64,000 bases of DNA from Gautieria morchelliformis. Lineage: Eukaryota; Basidiomycota; Agaricomycetes; Gomphales; Gomphaceae. Location of the stretch: positions 27,940 to 91,939 of the forward strand of contig WHVA01000462.1 of assembly GCA_015179125.1 (NCBI GenBank). The letters are read 5' to 3'. The position numbers were made by a program, and so were the translations under genes. Shown piece by piece: positions 1 through 10,315 of the stretch. The notes beneath the pieces were generated by a model. It did no database searches, was not told the origin of the DNA, and saw nothing but the letters and a program-made list of their open reading frames with translations. Each line of letters opens with the position of its first letter. Position 1 is the first letter of the stretch.

Positions 1-2849
1 CCTGTCACACTGGGTTCCCGACCGACCTATGGTTGTGGAAACTGATGCCTCGGATTATGCCCTCGGCGTGATCCTGTCTCTGTTCGATGACCCAGGCGAA
101 CTACATCCCATCGCCTTCCACTCTCGGACATGTTCTGGTGCCGAACTAAATTACGATGTCCACGATAAAGAGCTACTGGCAATCTTTGAAGCATTTCAAT
201 GTTGGAGACATTACTTGGAGGGCTCTGGCTCCCCTATCGATGTTGTCACTGATCACAAAAACTTGGAGTATTTTTCCACCACTAAGTTGCTAACCTGACG
301 ACAAGCCTGCTGGTCCGAGTTCCTCTCCCAATTTAACCTCATTATTTGGTTCCGTCCCAGAAAGCTCGGTACAAAACCCGACGCTCTAACTAGACAATGG
401 GATGTCTACCTTAAAGAGGGAGGTAATGACTACGGCTCAGTCAATCCGCAAAACTTCTGACCGATTTTCACAAATCAACAACTATTGGAATCACTCCGGG
501 CAACTTATCTGCTTGCACCCATCCTCCAAGAAAGCACTATGATGGGCTCCAAGAAGCTTCATGCTGACATCTTAGCCAATCTGGCATCTGACCCCGTTGC
601 CTGCCTGCACCTCGGTGATTGTTCCGACCCAAGATGGATGCAAACCGACGATGGCTTTCTATGCCATGACGGCCACATATACGTTCCCGATGCTGATGAT
701 CTCCGGCTCCAAGTACTCCAGTATAAACATGACCACATACTCTCGGGTCATTTCGGCCAAAACAAGACCCTTGCTCTGATCTGCCAGGAATACACCTGGC
801 CCGCAATTCAGTCTTTCGTCATCGACTTCTGCAAGTCTTGCACCACTTGCTCCTGTTCGAAGTCCCAGCGTCACCGGCCCTATGGCACCCTCAAGCAGCT
901 CCCGATGCCCGAGCAGCCTTGGAATTCCATCTCCATGGATTTCATTGAGCAGTTGCCGGCATCCTTGGGATTCACTGCGATCCTCATGGTAGTCTGCCGC
1001 TTAACCAAGCAGAGCATCTTCATTCTGATGTACGACACGATCGCTTCCGCCGACCTAAGATAGAAGTCGTTTAAATGCGGCACCTTTACGTAAGCTCAGG
1101 ACCATCTGACAGTGAGCTCAATAAAACTGGAAGGCGGAATTTTTTTGCCAAGCTGCTTCCTAGAGTCTCTTTGGGTTATGCATAGCTACAACTTCTAGGA
1201 GAGACTTGGGAAATATCTATATTATTGGAGGAGATATATGATGTTCTAAGTGTGACACAAGAAAAATTCCAAATTATTTTTTCGATGTCTTAGAGTGATT
1301 CTACGCAATGTCAGTATTTGGACCGCCAGAATTTGGCGGTCACATGATGGGTCACGTGACATATTTGTCAGCTGTGGCTCGAAGGAAAAACATTGTGCTG
1401 CCACTCCAAGGCCCTTCCTACCCATCATAATAGTATATTTGCACAGTCTGAGCCATGGACATGGGATGAAAATTTAAAAATAAGGCTTCTTGACTCCACA
1501 ATCTCAAATCTGCATGTCCAAGGCCACCGAAGGCTGCGAAGGCTGCCATCACGGTTGCAGATGATTCAGAGGATTCAGATGATGAGTACATACTTTACAT
1601 CAAGGAGCACACTTCACTTGCAGCTGAAGGAGGGGATGCTGCTTCTGGACAGCTTTCAGGCTTAGAGATTATATTATTGCATGGCATTCCACAGCTATCG
1701 TATTTCACTTCCAAAAATTATATCCTAGTTTGGCAAGGCACTATAAAAAGAGAGTCTATTTAGTCTGGTTCACTGAAATGCTGTCTCAACTAAGGTTTTT
1801 TTTGTTTTTTCACCAAATCGAAGATTTGGCGCATCACGTGATATAGGCACCCACTTACATAAAGGTGTTGCATTTAAGTGACTTCTATCTTAGCCCACCT
1901 GTTTGTCTTGCATGTATTCTCGAAGCACGGTGTCCCAAGCCATGTGACATCGGACCGAGGTTCGGAATTCGTATCCCACTTCTTCCGTTCCCTCGGCAAA
2001 GCTCTTGACATGAACTTGCACTTTACCTCCAGATATCACCCCAAAGGCGATGGTCAAACCGAACGTGTAAATCAAACTCTCGAACAATATCTCCGGGTAT
2101 ATTGCAACTATCAACAAGACAATTGGTCCGAGTTGCTCCCGCTTGCCGAGTTTGCATACAATAATGCTCCCAGCACCACTACCGGCATTTTGCTGTTCTT
2201 TGCCAACAAAGGCTACAATCCGAACTTGACAGTTCACCCTGAAAGGGACCTTGCTTCCTCTTGGGCCTGAGACTTCGCAGTCGACCTTGACCAGCTTCAC
2301 GCTGCCTTGAAAGAGCAAATCAAATCTGCTCAATCTTGGTACCAGGTCTTGGCTGATGCACGTTGTGCCCCCGCCCCTGAATTTGCGATCGGCTCCTTAG
2401 CGTTTGTAAAAGTGCAGTTCTTCCAGACAACCTGGCCCTCGAAGAAGCTGGCTGAAAAGTACCTCAGCCCCTTCGAGATAATTGCCCAGGCCGGATCCTG
2501 AGCTTACATCCTACGGCTTCCAGACAGCCTTCGGGCAGTCCATTCAGTCTTCCATGTCTCAATGCTTGAACCCGCGACCCTGAACACTATCCTGAATCGG
2601 ATTCAGTCTCCGCCGCCTCCAGTCGAGATTGACAGCAAGACAAAGTACGAGATTTCCGAGATCCTTGACTCCAAGATCGACTGGCGCCGCAGACCTTGTA
2701 ACCACCTATACCTTGTCCGATGGGCTGGTTATGAAGGTACTGATGAGGAAACATCATGGGTCCTCGCGACCGAGCTCAGCCATGCATCCAAGATTGTGAC
2801 TGACTTCCACTCGACCTACCCTGCCAAGCCTGGACCATGGGTTCCTTGA
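1..2849 (+). pseudogene. A pol remnant: RNase H, integrase, chromodomain
   Basis: Once the MITE at 1058-1890 is set aside, the whole stretch reads in one frame, broken only by TGA codons at 296-298, 458-460, 2268-2270 and 2499-2501. Visible parts in order are the RT/RNase H boundary (motif ETDASDYAL), RNase H (DVHDKELLAI), the integrase zinc-binding domain, the integrase core with ISMDFIEQLP, TSDRGSEF and GDGQTERVNQTLEQ carrying the D, D and E, and a C-terminal chromodomain (LYLVRWAGYEGTDEETSW). A second conserved acidic position, VDRLTKQ in relatives, reads VCRLTKQ here. The lack of any frameshift contrasts with B and H. The product would be the C-terminal half of a chromovirus Pol polyprotein, which integrates cDNA with the chromodomain guiding target choice. 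Confidence 0.9.
1058..1890. mobile_element. MITE-like DNA transposon, TA target duplication
   Basis: An 833-bp segment interrupts the integrase codons. It is bounded by TA on both sides (1056-1057 and 1891-1892) and by terminal inverted repeats of about 37 bp beginning AGATAGAAGTC, with about five mismatches, all transitions. Removing it with one TA restores the integrase frame exactly. No transposase is visible. The interior has small hairpins, for example CCGCCA/TGGCGG near 1325. The TA duplication suggests the Tc1/mariner/pogo group, but the superfamily is inferred from the TSD alone. Confidence 0.85.
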
Positions 2850-3807
2850 ACCCAAGCTTCAGCTCCACAGTTTCTCTTCACTCATTATATGGTCACTTTC
2901 TTAGTTAGACACAAAAACACTCTTTTTTGCTGTTTTTATCTCGGCTGTTTTGCCGAATAGCTACGCTTGTAGTTCTCAGCCCCTCTCTCTTTTGGCATCT
3001 GTTCCCTCATTCTCCCTGTTCATCTTCTCACTCCCGTTTCTGTTTCCGTTTCCGATCCCAAAACAAAAATCCAAAAACATCAGTAAACTAATCATCCCCC
3101 ATAGTCGCATCCCCATCTGCATCTATTCTGTCATTGTTCCCCGATTCTGCGTCCGAACCCCCGTTTCTCGTATTATCCGCATCCCCCTCTCCGCTTTCCA
3201 ACCTTGAACCCATACCCGTCTCCGCTCTTTCCTCTTCCTTATCCTCTTTCTCTTTTCCCTTTTCCCCGTTTCCCAAACTCGATCCCCCCACGAACCCGAA
3301 CCCTTCCCAATCTGCACCCGAACCCAAACCCCACACCCCAGCTTCTTCAGCTGCACCTGTCCACCACTGAACCCGCTTGCAGAGTCGTGATTTTTGCCGA
3401 TGAGTTCTCTCGGCAAACTCCAGTATTCCCTGGAGCATATCGTGCATGTGCTCGAAGAGCACATTCTGCTGAGCGAGGAGCTCCCGAATGGCCGCCGAGG
3501 CCTGATCTCCCGAGAGACCCATTAATTTGGGCTGCCCGGCCTCGGTAGGTAGTCTCGATCCCGTTCTGGATCCTGATCCCGAAGGACCCGCCTTGATCTC
3601 AACCGACGGCTTGACTCCTGTTGGCTTCACTGGCGTCGACCTCGGCGTTTTGACTGCTGGCACCTCGGTTCCGGCCCTGGCCCTACGCTTATGCTTTCCC
3701 TCAGTAAAGCAGCAATGGACCTTGTGCATATTGCAGTCCCAACACACCATATTAGTCCTCTGTATGCAAGGGACTTTTCGCCTAAAGCAGTTGTCGCAAG
3801 GGAATTC

Positions 3808-3854
3808 CTAAAAAACAAGTCAGATCCCGAGCCGAGCCATAATGGAATACTCAC
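3808..3854 (-). other. Phase-0 intron of the A accessory gene
   Basis: 47 nt with donor GTGAGT and acceptor TTTTAG on the minus strand. It lies between codon 192 and the Glu-Phe-Pro-Cys that opens the cysteine cluster. Splicing is needed to complete the six-cysteine motif. Confidence 0.75.
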
Positions 3855-4227
3855 TTCTTCCTCTTCTGACCCCTCCTCTGTCACTTTCCGCTTCTTTGCC
3901 CCTGTTGCTTTCAGCTTCATCTTTGCCTGGTTCCGATCCCAAGCCTGCATAGACATAAGGATCCAAGCCTTCGCAACTGCTGAATCCATGACCACTAGTT
4001 CAGGCGATGGAATACGGATCTCTTGACTGACTGTGGCTTGCCGCTCCCAAAACTCCTTAATCATATCGTCAAGACGTTTTTTTAAATGTGCACGGGTAGC
4101 TACCTCAGCATTCCTTGCCTCCTCCTCTTGGGCCTTCTTCTCGGCCTCCCGAGCCTCTTCTTCGGCTTCCCGGGCCTTGCGCTCCTCTTCCTTGGCCTCC
4201 ACTTTGCGTTGCCATTTGTCATGACAC

Positions 4228-5973
4228 GTTTATCTCCCATACTTAGAAGCTCAGTTTTCCTATTTCCTCACCCCACCTTCGCGTTCGTTCCGATCACCAT
4301 TGTTATGTTTGGCCCCCAACTCTCGCTGTTTGCGCCAACTACCATAGCCGCGCCGTCAAACGCACTATCGACGTGCTGGGACTGACTCGGCAGTCATCAC
4401 TGGGCCTATCACCTCCTCTGCTCGACCCTCTTCTGATGGTGTCCGAATAGTTGGGTTGTCATGACCTGTGCATTTCCTGCACCTTGGTATCCCCATTTTC
4501 CCTTTCGCTACTCCTCCTCAGTGTTTGCTCGGCTTCGCCCTCCACCTCGACCTCTCCTCCCCTATGTCACCTCTGTTCGCCCTTCCTTGCATTTCGTCAA
4601 ACGGCTATTCACTGCTCGCATCATTCACCAGCAGGCACACCATCAAAAACGATCGATACCATTCACCTGGCATGATGGTCCATCATTAACCCCATCGTCT
4701 TCTTAAATCCAACCCCATTAGGCGTTCGTATGGTCAAAGCATGTTCGAAGTGTTAGCAACTAGGGGCTATGGCAGGGAAGGTTCGGTAGAGTTCTTAGAA
4801 AGCTAGAATCAAATATACTCTCTCAGTGAATTTATTGTCACTGATGTATTAATACAGTACCTAGAATCAAATATACTACATGATTTTCAGTCAACATGCT
4901 ATGTAAATATGAAGAATACTACTCGCCTCTCTCAGTGAATTTATTGTCACTGAGAGTGTAATCCTGTCTCAGAAGGCATATACTTGCACCCGGCCCTTTA
5001 GCGCCCAAGGGCTCGCGCGTCGAAGTCATTTCAAACTCCGCTGGGTGCAGCCGCCTGTGAAAGTAGAAATAACAGAATGAAATGGAGAGATAGAGAGTGA
5101 CTAGAAAATTTCGAAAATAAGCAGAGAAATGGATGCATGGTACAAGAACAGTATGAGAAAATATTGAAACACCACACAATAAATTGAATATATTATGCTT
5201 GATTTTGGTGCAGGAGCATAAATGCACCCAACACGAAGGACATCCCCTCCATAGGCCGTGCGGAATCAACCCAGTAGGCCAAGAGTCCGTGCAGGATAGC
5301 ATGTATGCAGGTCCCAAGACATGGCTTTGTCCATAAATGCCTTCGCCACCTCTACTCTCCGTCGTTTCATGTTCTCCCTCTTCTTACATTCTATTGTATG
5401 TTTATTTCATCTATGTTGTATCATGGCTGCGCACCCCTATCCAACCCTGGTTTGTGACGGCCTCTTTCCTATTTGCTGATACCTTACGAGCATTCGACAT
5501 AAGTAGTTTACATTTGCATGTATATTCCCCAGTTCAATTATCATACGTCGTCCATCTTGTGCAAACTTGACCTCGCTGTGATCATCGTCTTGAGCCTTTC
5601 CTTGAAGATCTCTATCTTCGACCAGCCAAGGACTTAGGCATCACTGGTGAGTTCTCATACTTCATCTTCGTTACCTTAGCCTTCGAACTACTTTCTGTGC
5701 TGTTGGCGAAGGGCTCTGAAGGAGCACCTTCGCCAGCAAAGGGACTGTCAAAACTTAGACAGCCCTTCCGCGATATCTTGCACGTTATGTCGTCAAGTGC
5801 TGCGAGCTATTTCGCTACGACTGTAGATAGGACGAGCCCCGTTTGGGCAACCCTCTTGTTTCGTGAACATTCATCGGTTCACTTATTTGCCGAACGGCAT
5901 ACTTATTCGCACAAGTTATTCGGGCATTCGCTGTGTTCACTAATACACGATATTAACGTCTAAAAACCAATCT
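4228..5973. mobile_element. Unclassified 1.75 kb insertion in the A accessory gene
   Basis: The flanks repeat TGACAC (4222-4227 and 5974-5979), and removing the segment with one copy restores the open frame of the accessory gene (Trp-Cys-His-Asp-Lys-Trp). Inside lies the solo LTR at 4751-5233; about 1.26 kb is left. I see no transposase, no terminal inverted repeat and no clear TG...CA ends, so the type is open. The left part is pyrimidine-rich and has no convincing ORF. Confidence 0.65.
4751..5233 (-). repeat. Solo LTR of a copia-type (H-like) element
   Basis: On the minus strand it starts TGTTGGGTGCATTTATGCTC, matching the LTR of element H at 55724, and ends near 4751. It is flanked by a 5-bp duplication CGAAG (4746-4750 and 5234-5238). 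It diverges visibly from H in its distal half, so it is an older insertion of the same family. Length is 483 bp against 498 bp in H. Confidence 0.85.
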
Positions 5974-6310
5974 TGACACCATTCCCATTCCTCCTTGGCT
6001 TCTTTCGCCTTCCGTTCCTGGTCCTCCTTCCTCTTTTTCTCCGCCATGTCCTTGCGCTCCTGGGTGAGGCAACATTTCTCCTTCAACTGTTCCCTCTTCT
6101 TCTCAGCCTCTTGCTCCTCACACTTGAGTTCCGTGTTGAGTTCCTCGACTGTGGGCTCCTGGGTGTCTTGGATGTCTGACATGGGAAATTGATGGTGATA
6201 GGAGGAAGCAGAAAAAGAGACGCGAAACAAAGCTTATGTAATACCCTAGTCCCGGCAATCTCCGGGAGCTCACTTATCGCCTCATGGGTTTGGCCATAAG
6301 GGGGAAGTAC

Positions 6311-6783
6311 TGTTAAGACCCGTTCCCGAGTCTGGACCTGAGGTCTCGGCCTCGGATATCGCTCGGGAACCCTCGGCTTAACTCTGGTTCCCCATCAGTT
6401 CATCATTCACCCTGATCCCCTTTCCTAGATAGTCCTGTTCCATTTCTGATGATTGTCCGTCGACCCTGCTTCCTGCTCGATACGGGCATTGATTCCCTCT
6501 TTCCGTTCCTTGCAATTAGTATATAAACCCCCCATCATGTACACTAATTCCTCAGTTCTGATATTGACTTAGATTCCTCGTATCTTTCCGCTTCTCTGTC
6601 TGACCTCATTCCGAACCTCGGCTTCTAGCCGAATCTGTTCCCGAATCTGTTTCCCGAAATTAGGGTGGAACACTGTAGTGGGTGCAACCTACAGAGTTGA
6701 AGCCAAGCCCCCTGTTTCCGAACTTCGGCTAACCTCGGCTCGGCCCTCGGGTTGAGTCTTAAGTATGACTTACGTTCTTAACA
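6311..6783 (+). repeat. 3' LTR of element A
   Basis: 473 bp with ends TGTTAAG...CTTAACA, preceded by a purine-rich tract (about 6298-6310) that would prime plus-strand synthesis. Its flanks do not match each other (AGTAC left, CCACC right), as expected for one LTR of a longer element rather than a solo LTR. The right flank is a D-family gag fragment, so A inserted into an older D-like copy. Confidence 0.85.
6520..6553 (+). promoter_or_regulatory. Core promoter of the A LTR: TATA box and initiator
   Basis: TATATAAA at 6520-6527 followed 33 bp later by CTCAGT around 6551-6556, a plausible TATA plus TCAGT-type initiator. The LTR of B has the same pair with the same spacing (20260 and 20293). 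The start site is inferred from this match. Confidence 0.5.
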
Positions 6784-6791
6784 CCACCACA

Positions 6792-7063
6792 CAGTGAATA
6801 GATTTGATGCGGTCATGCAAGGCATGAAGACCATTCAGGAGATGCTGAATGATCTGACAAAATATGCGGCATGTATGATACAGCTGCCAGATGACTACAT
6901 GTTCCAGAGACAGTTCATGTTGGCACTGTGTGAAACATTGTGCAATGAAGTCCTCAAGAAGGGCTACAATGCAGAGTCAAGCTTGATCAAGCAACTCTAC
7001 GAGGCAGCCTGCATGATAGAAGAGGCATCCCAATATAATATGGGGATGCATCGGGCTGAAAAC
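6792..7063 (+). pseudogene. gag fragment of a D-family gypsy element
   Basis: Encodes an open stretch including NRFDAVMQGMKTIQEML, LTKYAACMIQLPDDY and VLKKGYNAESSLIKQL, closely matching the capsid region of element D near 15700-15960 but on the other strand. It begins right after the 3' LTR of A and stops at 7063, where the similarity ends abruptly. It is a remnant of an older D-like copy cut by later insertions. Confidence 0.8.
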
Positions 7064-7267
7064 TGTCAGAATTGGTTCTTTTAAGGTCTAATAGTGGGTG
7101 TCAATGAATCCGAGACACCTGAACACAGCGAACCAAGAGGTCCCTGTGTGAATCAACAACGTAGTTGGCGAAGAGTACCAGACTACTACTAGTACTACGA
7201 TGGGGTATACGATAGGTGGACCCTAAGTCTACAGTTGAAGCAAAGCCTTTACAACACTTGGCGAAAT
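7064..7267. other. Unassigned 0.2 kb between gag scrap and element D
   Basis: No ORF or RNA gene seen. It begins TGTCAG at the point where gag similarity ends, so it may be the start of an LTR split by element D and continuing at 17585. I could not confirm a matching TSD. Confidence 0.3.
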
Positions 7268-7479
7268 TGTAAAGATGACGATCTTATGCCTTGAGTCACA
7301 AGGGCACACAGAATTAACCAAGGTGTGGTATTCTGATGCTACATAGTGACAGTATAGGGGTAAGATGCGATGGGAACTGCTGGCCGGTTCCCACGCATAA
7401 ACTATACAGTGGGTCCCTAAGGGGCCCACTGGGATTATGTAATAACTAGAGTACATGTATGGTATATTGGTTATTTACA
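7268..7479 (-). repeat. 3' LTR of element D
   Basis: 212 bp, TGTAAAG...TTTACA at the ends, next to TSD GAAAT on the left. It aligns with the 189-bp LTR of element E around the CACTGTATAGT and GTGGGAACCG stretches, so D and E belong to one family. A hairpin at 7371-7393 (TGGGAAC/GTTCCCA) occupies the place of a palindrome in the E LTR. The purine tract (complement of CCCTCCCCCTCTATAG) abuts it at 7480. Confidence 0.8.
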
Positions 7480-7513
7480 CCCTCCCCCTCTATAGACAAC
7501 TATAGGGGACCAA

Positions 7514-10272
7514 CTACGACTCATAGAGGTCATCCATGATGGAATCCTCTAGAGTTGCCGATACGATGACATTGTCATCATACGGGGCTGGTGGAGCACA
7601 TGACTCCTCCGGGGGCACCTCCATGTCCATGGTGGTGATTGGGTGAGGCTGTTCTGCCTCACCACTAGCGGTGGGTTCCGCTTGGGCAATGGGGCCAGCA
7701 TCCTCGCGGAGCATGGCCTCAACGGCCGGATCCTCAGCCTGAGGAGGGGGCTGGAAGCGCGCCAGCTCCTGGTCGAGCTGAGCGTGAGTGAGAGGTCGCG
7801 GCACCGTGGCCCTCACGTGGCTGGTCTCGAGGACCTTTTGTTGGCCTTTGCGGGCGGTGGCACTGAATGCCACGCTGGTGAGGCTGCGTTGAACATAATG
7901 TTCAATGCATGGCACTTGTTACGTATCGAGATTTCCACTAAGTCGGAACTGGAAAGGACAGCGGCTTCAACTTATAGGTTGCGCCCCCGATGAACTATCG
8001 TCCTAAGTATTTTGGATCTGAGTCGGAAGTTGGAAAGTACTGAACCAAAGGTTTGGTCGGAACTTGGGTCGGAACTGAGGCGGAAGGCAGAAAGACGGAA
8101 AGCGGAGAGACTGAGATCTTGCTAGACTTGCTGTGCTAAGAACAGGAGATGGAGCGAAGGAAATCAAGTATCGAAGGCGATTATCTGATTGCAGAATAAG
8201 AGACATACATGACAGGCTTTTATACAAAGAGCTGAGACAACAGGTAATGACATAGTACTAAGCAAATTCCGGGGGAAGCGGAAGTCGAGTAGACAATGCG
8301 TGGGAACTAACTATTGGGAACAATGGGACTACAAGGGGGGTTCAGGGTAAGGTAGAATAATGGCAAAGAACAAGGGGTCGGGAAAACATATCTGACAACG
8401 AATTACAAGGGTGACCGGATATGTGGTTTTGATGAACGATGAAACGGGTCCGGTGGGTCCGAGTAATAGAGTTGAAAGAACAAAGGAATAGAACAATGGG
8501 CGGAATGTCGGAAGTATCGGAGGGGCGGAATGTGTTGCAGAAATATCGGAGGGGCGGAAGGTGTGGCGGAACTGAGGGTCGGAAGTCGGAAATGAATGGT
8601 CGTAACAGCACTCGCTCGCGAGTGACACCCGCGTAGCGGGCCAACCATCTTGTGATCTTGGTGAGCGGGATGTCGGGGCCAGCTCGGCCCCCCACGGGGT
8701 ATGGGCCCGTGATGGAGAGCCGCAGGCTGGTGCTCTGCTGCATCAGGACTTCCCTGGCATCGACAAGGCTCAACCATTGGTCGGTCGAGCCGAACAAGTT
8801 GAGTAGCCTCGCCCTGAGAGGTGATGCGACCCCCTTGACCCGGGGCGCAAGGGCCTTCAACCACATCCAGACGTCCATATCGTCTAGGTTGAAGGTACCA
8901 TCCGCGTTGTTGCGGATGGCTGACGGAATTCCTTCGGGGTTGTGTATCCAGCCCCTTAGGATGGCAGCGATGTCGTGCGGGGTGCCACCTGCTATCACGA
9001 GACAATCCCTTTTGGGATTGCGAGTGCGTTGTTTGTGCTCGATGCATTTGAACACGCCGATCATCTCACGCATGCACGCGAGTTGTGGCATTTCTTTCAC
9101 CTGCGCTAGGAGCTCGACGAAGCGTGGGTCGTCGAGCAGGCAGATGTCGTACCATTGAGTACGACGCTGTTGGGCCTTCCCTACTGGTCGTGGTAGGAGG
9201 CCCATCTCAGAGATTGGTGGGTCTCCGAGTGGGATGATCATCCCCTCCCCCGGGTAGGGAGGGTGAACTGTCCTCGCCGGTGGAGGCAGGACCACACCAG
9301 GCCCGATGTACTGGGCCTCGACCTGTGCTACCCACCGTTGAAGGGCCGGGTCGTTGATCGTGTGCGATGGTGACACCGCCAGGTATGCACTGATCGCGCT
9401 TTCCTTCACAATGGCTAACCCATCGACGGTGTTGGGGGTGCTGCGCAATTTCTTGCGCTTCTTCTTCGGCTGCTCTGCCAGCCGGTGTGCCCTCCCCGGG
9501 TCGTACGTCTTCCAGACGGAGGAGTCGGACTCCCATCCGTCCAGGGCGCCGTATGCGGCATCAGAAGGTGCGCTCTGCCCTTCCGTCGTTGTCGTTGTCG
9601 GGGTCGGCGCTGATAATCGGGACGCTAGCCCCGATGTTGCGCACGCTGGCAAGGGCGCCATCGTGCGAGGTGATGATGGCCCAGCCACTGGGTCCGTGGC
9701 TGGGTCATGTTGCGGCCTTTTTGAGGCTGCGTGAGGGTAACCTGGAGCTGGGCTGCGCTCAGCTTCTGCTCCAGTTCCTTTATTTTGGCGCACTTGACTT
9801 TGAGCGCGTCGTCGCGGTCTTCGACCGCACGTTCCAACTCCTTGACCTCCTTTTTGAGGTCATGGATGTCCCTGAGGGGCTCCTCTCACGCGTCACATGC
9901 GATGCCTCTCGGGAGCCAACCCCAGGCTGCGTCGACGGCATCGCTGATGTCTTCGTCCCGCAGTTTGACCTTGCGGGTGCTGGTCGTGGCCCTTAGGTGC
10001 GCGGCGTAGTCCGCGCATGTTGCACAGTTTTCGGGGTGGACGATTGCGAGAGCGTCTTCCCATCTTACGATCATCCAGTGCTCCTGGTCGACTGGAGCAC
10101 GTAGGATGTCCATGGCCCCCTGTCTCGGGGCCGTTGTGCACGTTGTGGACGTTGACGGATCAACGTCCATCCCATCTTTTGGGGGCATCATCCTCATGGG
10201 TAGATGATGGTGGTGGTTTGCTTCCAAGAAGTGATGCGCCCTCGGAAAGATCCGAGGTGAAAATTTAACCAC
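7514..10272 (-). pseudogene. D downstream ORF, sense to pol, unknown function
   Basis: After integrase, D continues with a long ORF on the same strand. From 10272 it shows an N-terminal part with HPENCATCADY, a TGA at 9886-9888 where the frame continues with EEPLRD, a coiled coil (ELERAVEDRDDALKVKCAKI), a frame change near 9720-9790, a Pro/Ser/Thr-rich linker and a conserved-looking domain with CLVIAGGTPHDIAAILRGW and MDVWMWLKALAP. The solo LTR at 7917-8607 splits it; removing that LTR with one GCACT rejoins the frame, which ends at 7514 a few bases before the purine tract. I recognise no family. By position it could be an Env-like or accessory protein, but no signal peptide or membrane helix is evident. 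Confidence 0.7.
7917..8607 (-). repeat. Solo LTR of the F family in the D downstream ORF
   Basis: 691 bp with ends TGTTACG...CGTAACA and a perfect 5-bp TSD GCACT (7912-7916, 8608-8612). It matches the LTRs of element F (42086, 63519) base for base over long stretches. Removal restores the reading frame of the host ORF (Arg-Glu-Arg-Val-Pro-Cys-Ile). Confidence 0.9.
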
Positions 10273-10315
10273 GCCGTGGCCGGTGCGTCACGTGGTCTGC
10301 ACGTGACAGACGCGT

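Larger units (their letters stand above)
3088..6182 (-). pseudogene. Antisense accessory gene of A, Zn2Cys6-like, split by an insertion
   Basis: On the strand opposite to pol. The first ATG is at 6182 (MSDIQDTQEP), about 130 bp inside the 3' LTR. The frame runs 6182-5974, is interrupted by the insertion at 4228-5973, resumes at 4221 and continues to 3855. A 47-nt intron (3808-3854, GTGAGT...TAG) follows, then exon 2 at 3807-3088. Without insertion and intron this gives about 431 residues with no internal stop. The N-terminal half is a Glu/Lys/Arg-rich coiled coil. Exon 2 opens with six cysteines spaced C-x2-C-x6-C-x7-C-x2-C-x6-C (3798-3712), the spacing of fungal Zn2Cys6 clusters, with basic residues in the first loop (CDNCFRRKVPC). 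A Ser/Pro-rich linker, a short helix-forming segment and an acidic tail follow. The function is unknown; a DNA- or RNA-binding role is inferred only from the cluster. Confidence 0.75.
1..6783 (+). mobile_element. Chromovirus A (Ty3/gypsy), 3' part
   Basis: The element enters the window inside its reverse transcriptase/RNase H region and runs through integrase, a C-terminal chromodomain, an antisense accessory gene, a purine-rich tract (about 6298-6310) and a 3' LTR ending at 6783. The order pol(+), accessory gene(-), LTR is the same as in elements B and F of this window. The 5' LTR and gag lie upstream of base 1, so no TSD can be checked. It is inactive: four TGA codons and a MITE interrupt pol, and an unknown insertion splits the accessory gene. 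Confidence 0.85.

Noticed and set aside
2950..3548. Plus-strand ORFs downstream of A pol
   Set aside because: They are the complement of the acidic tail and Glu/Lys-rich codons of the antisense accessory gene.
7064..7479. 3' LTR of D starting at 7064 (TGTCAG)
   Set aside because: Homology to the E LTR and the GAAAT duplication place the LTR at 7268-7479.
8342..8628. Minus-strand ORF tail continuing the D downstream ORF beyond 8613
   Set aside because: It reads into the solo LTR (7917-8607). The true continuation is at 7911-7514 after excision of the LTR.
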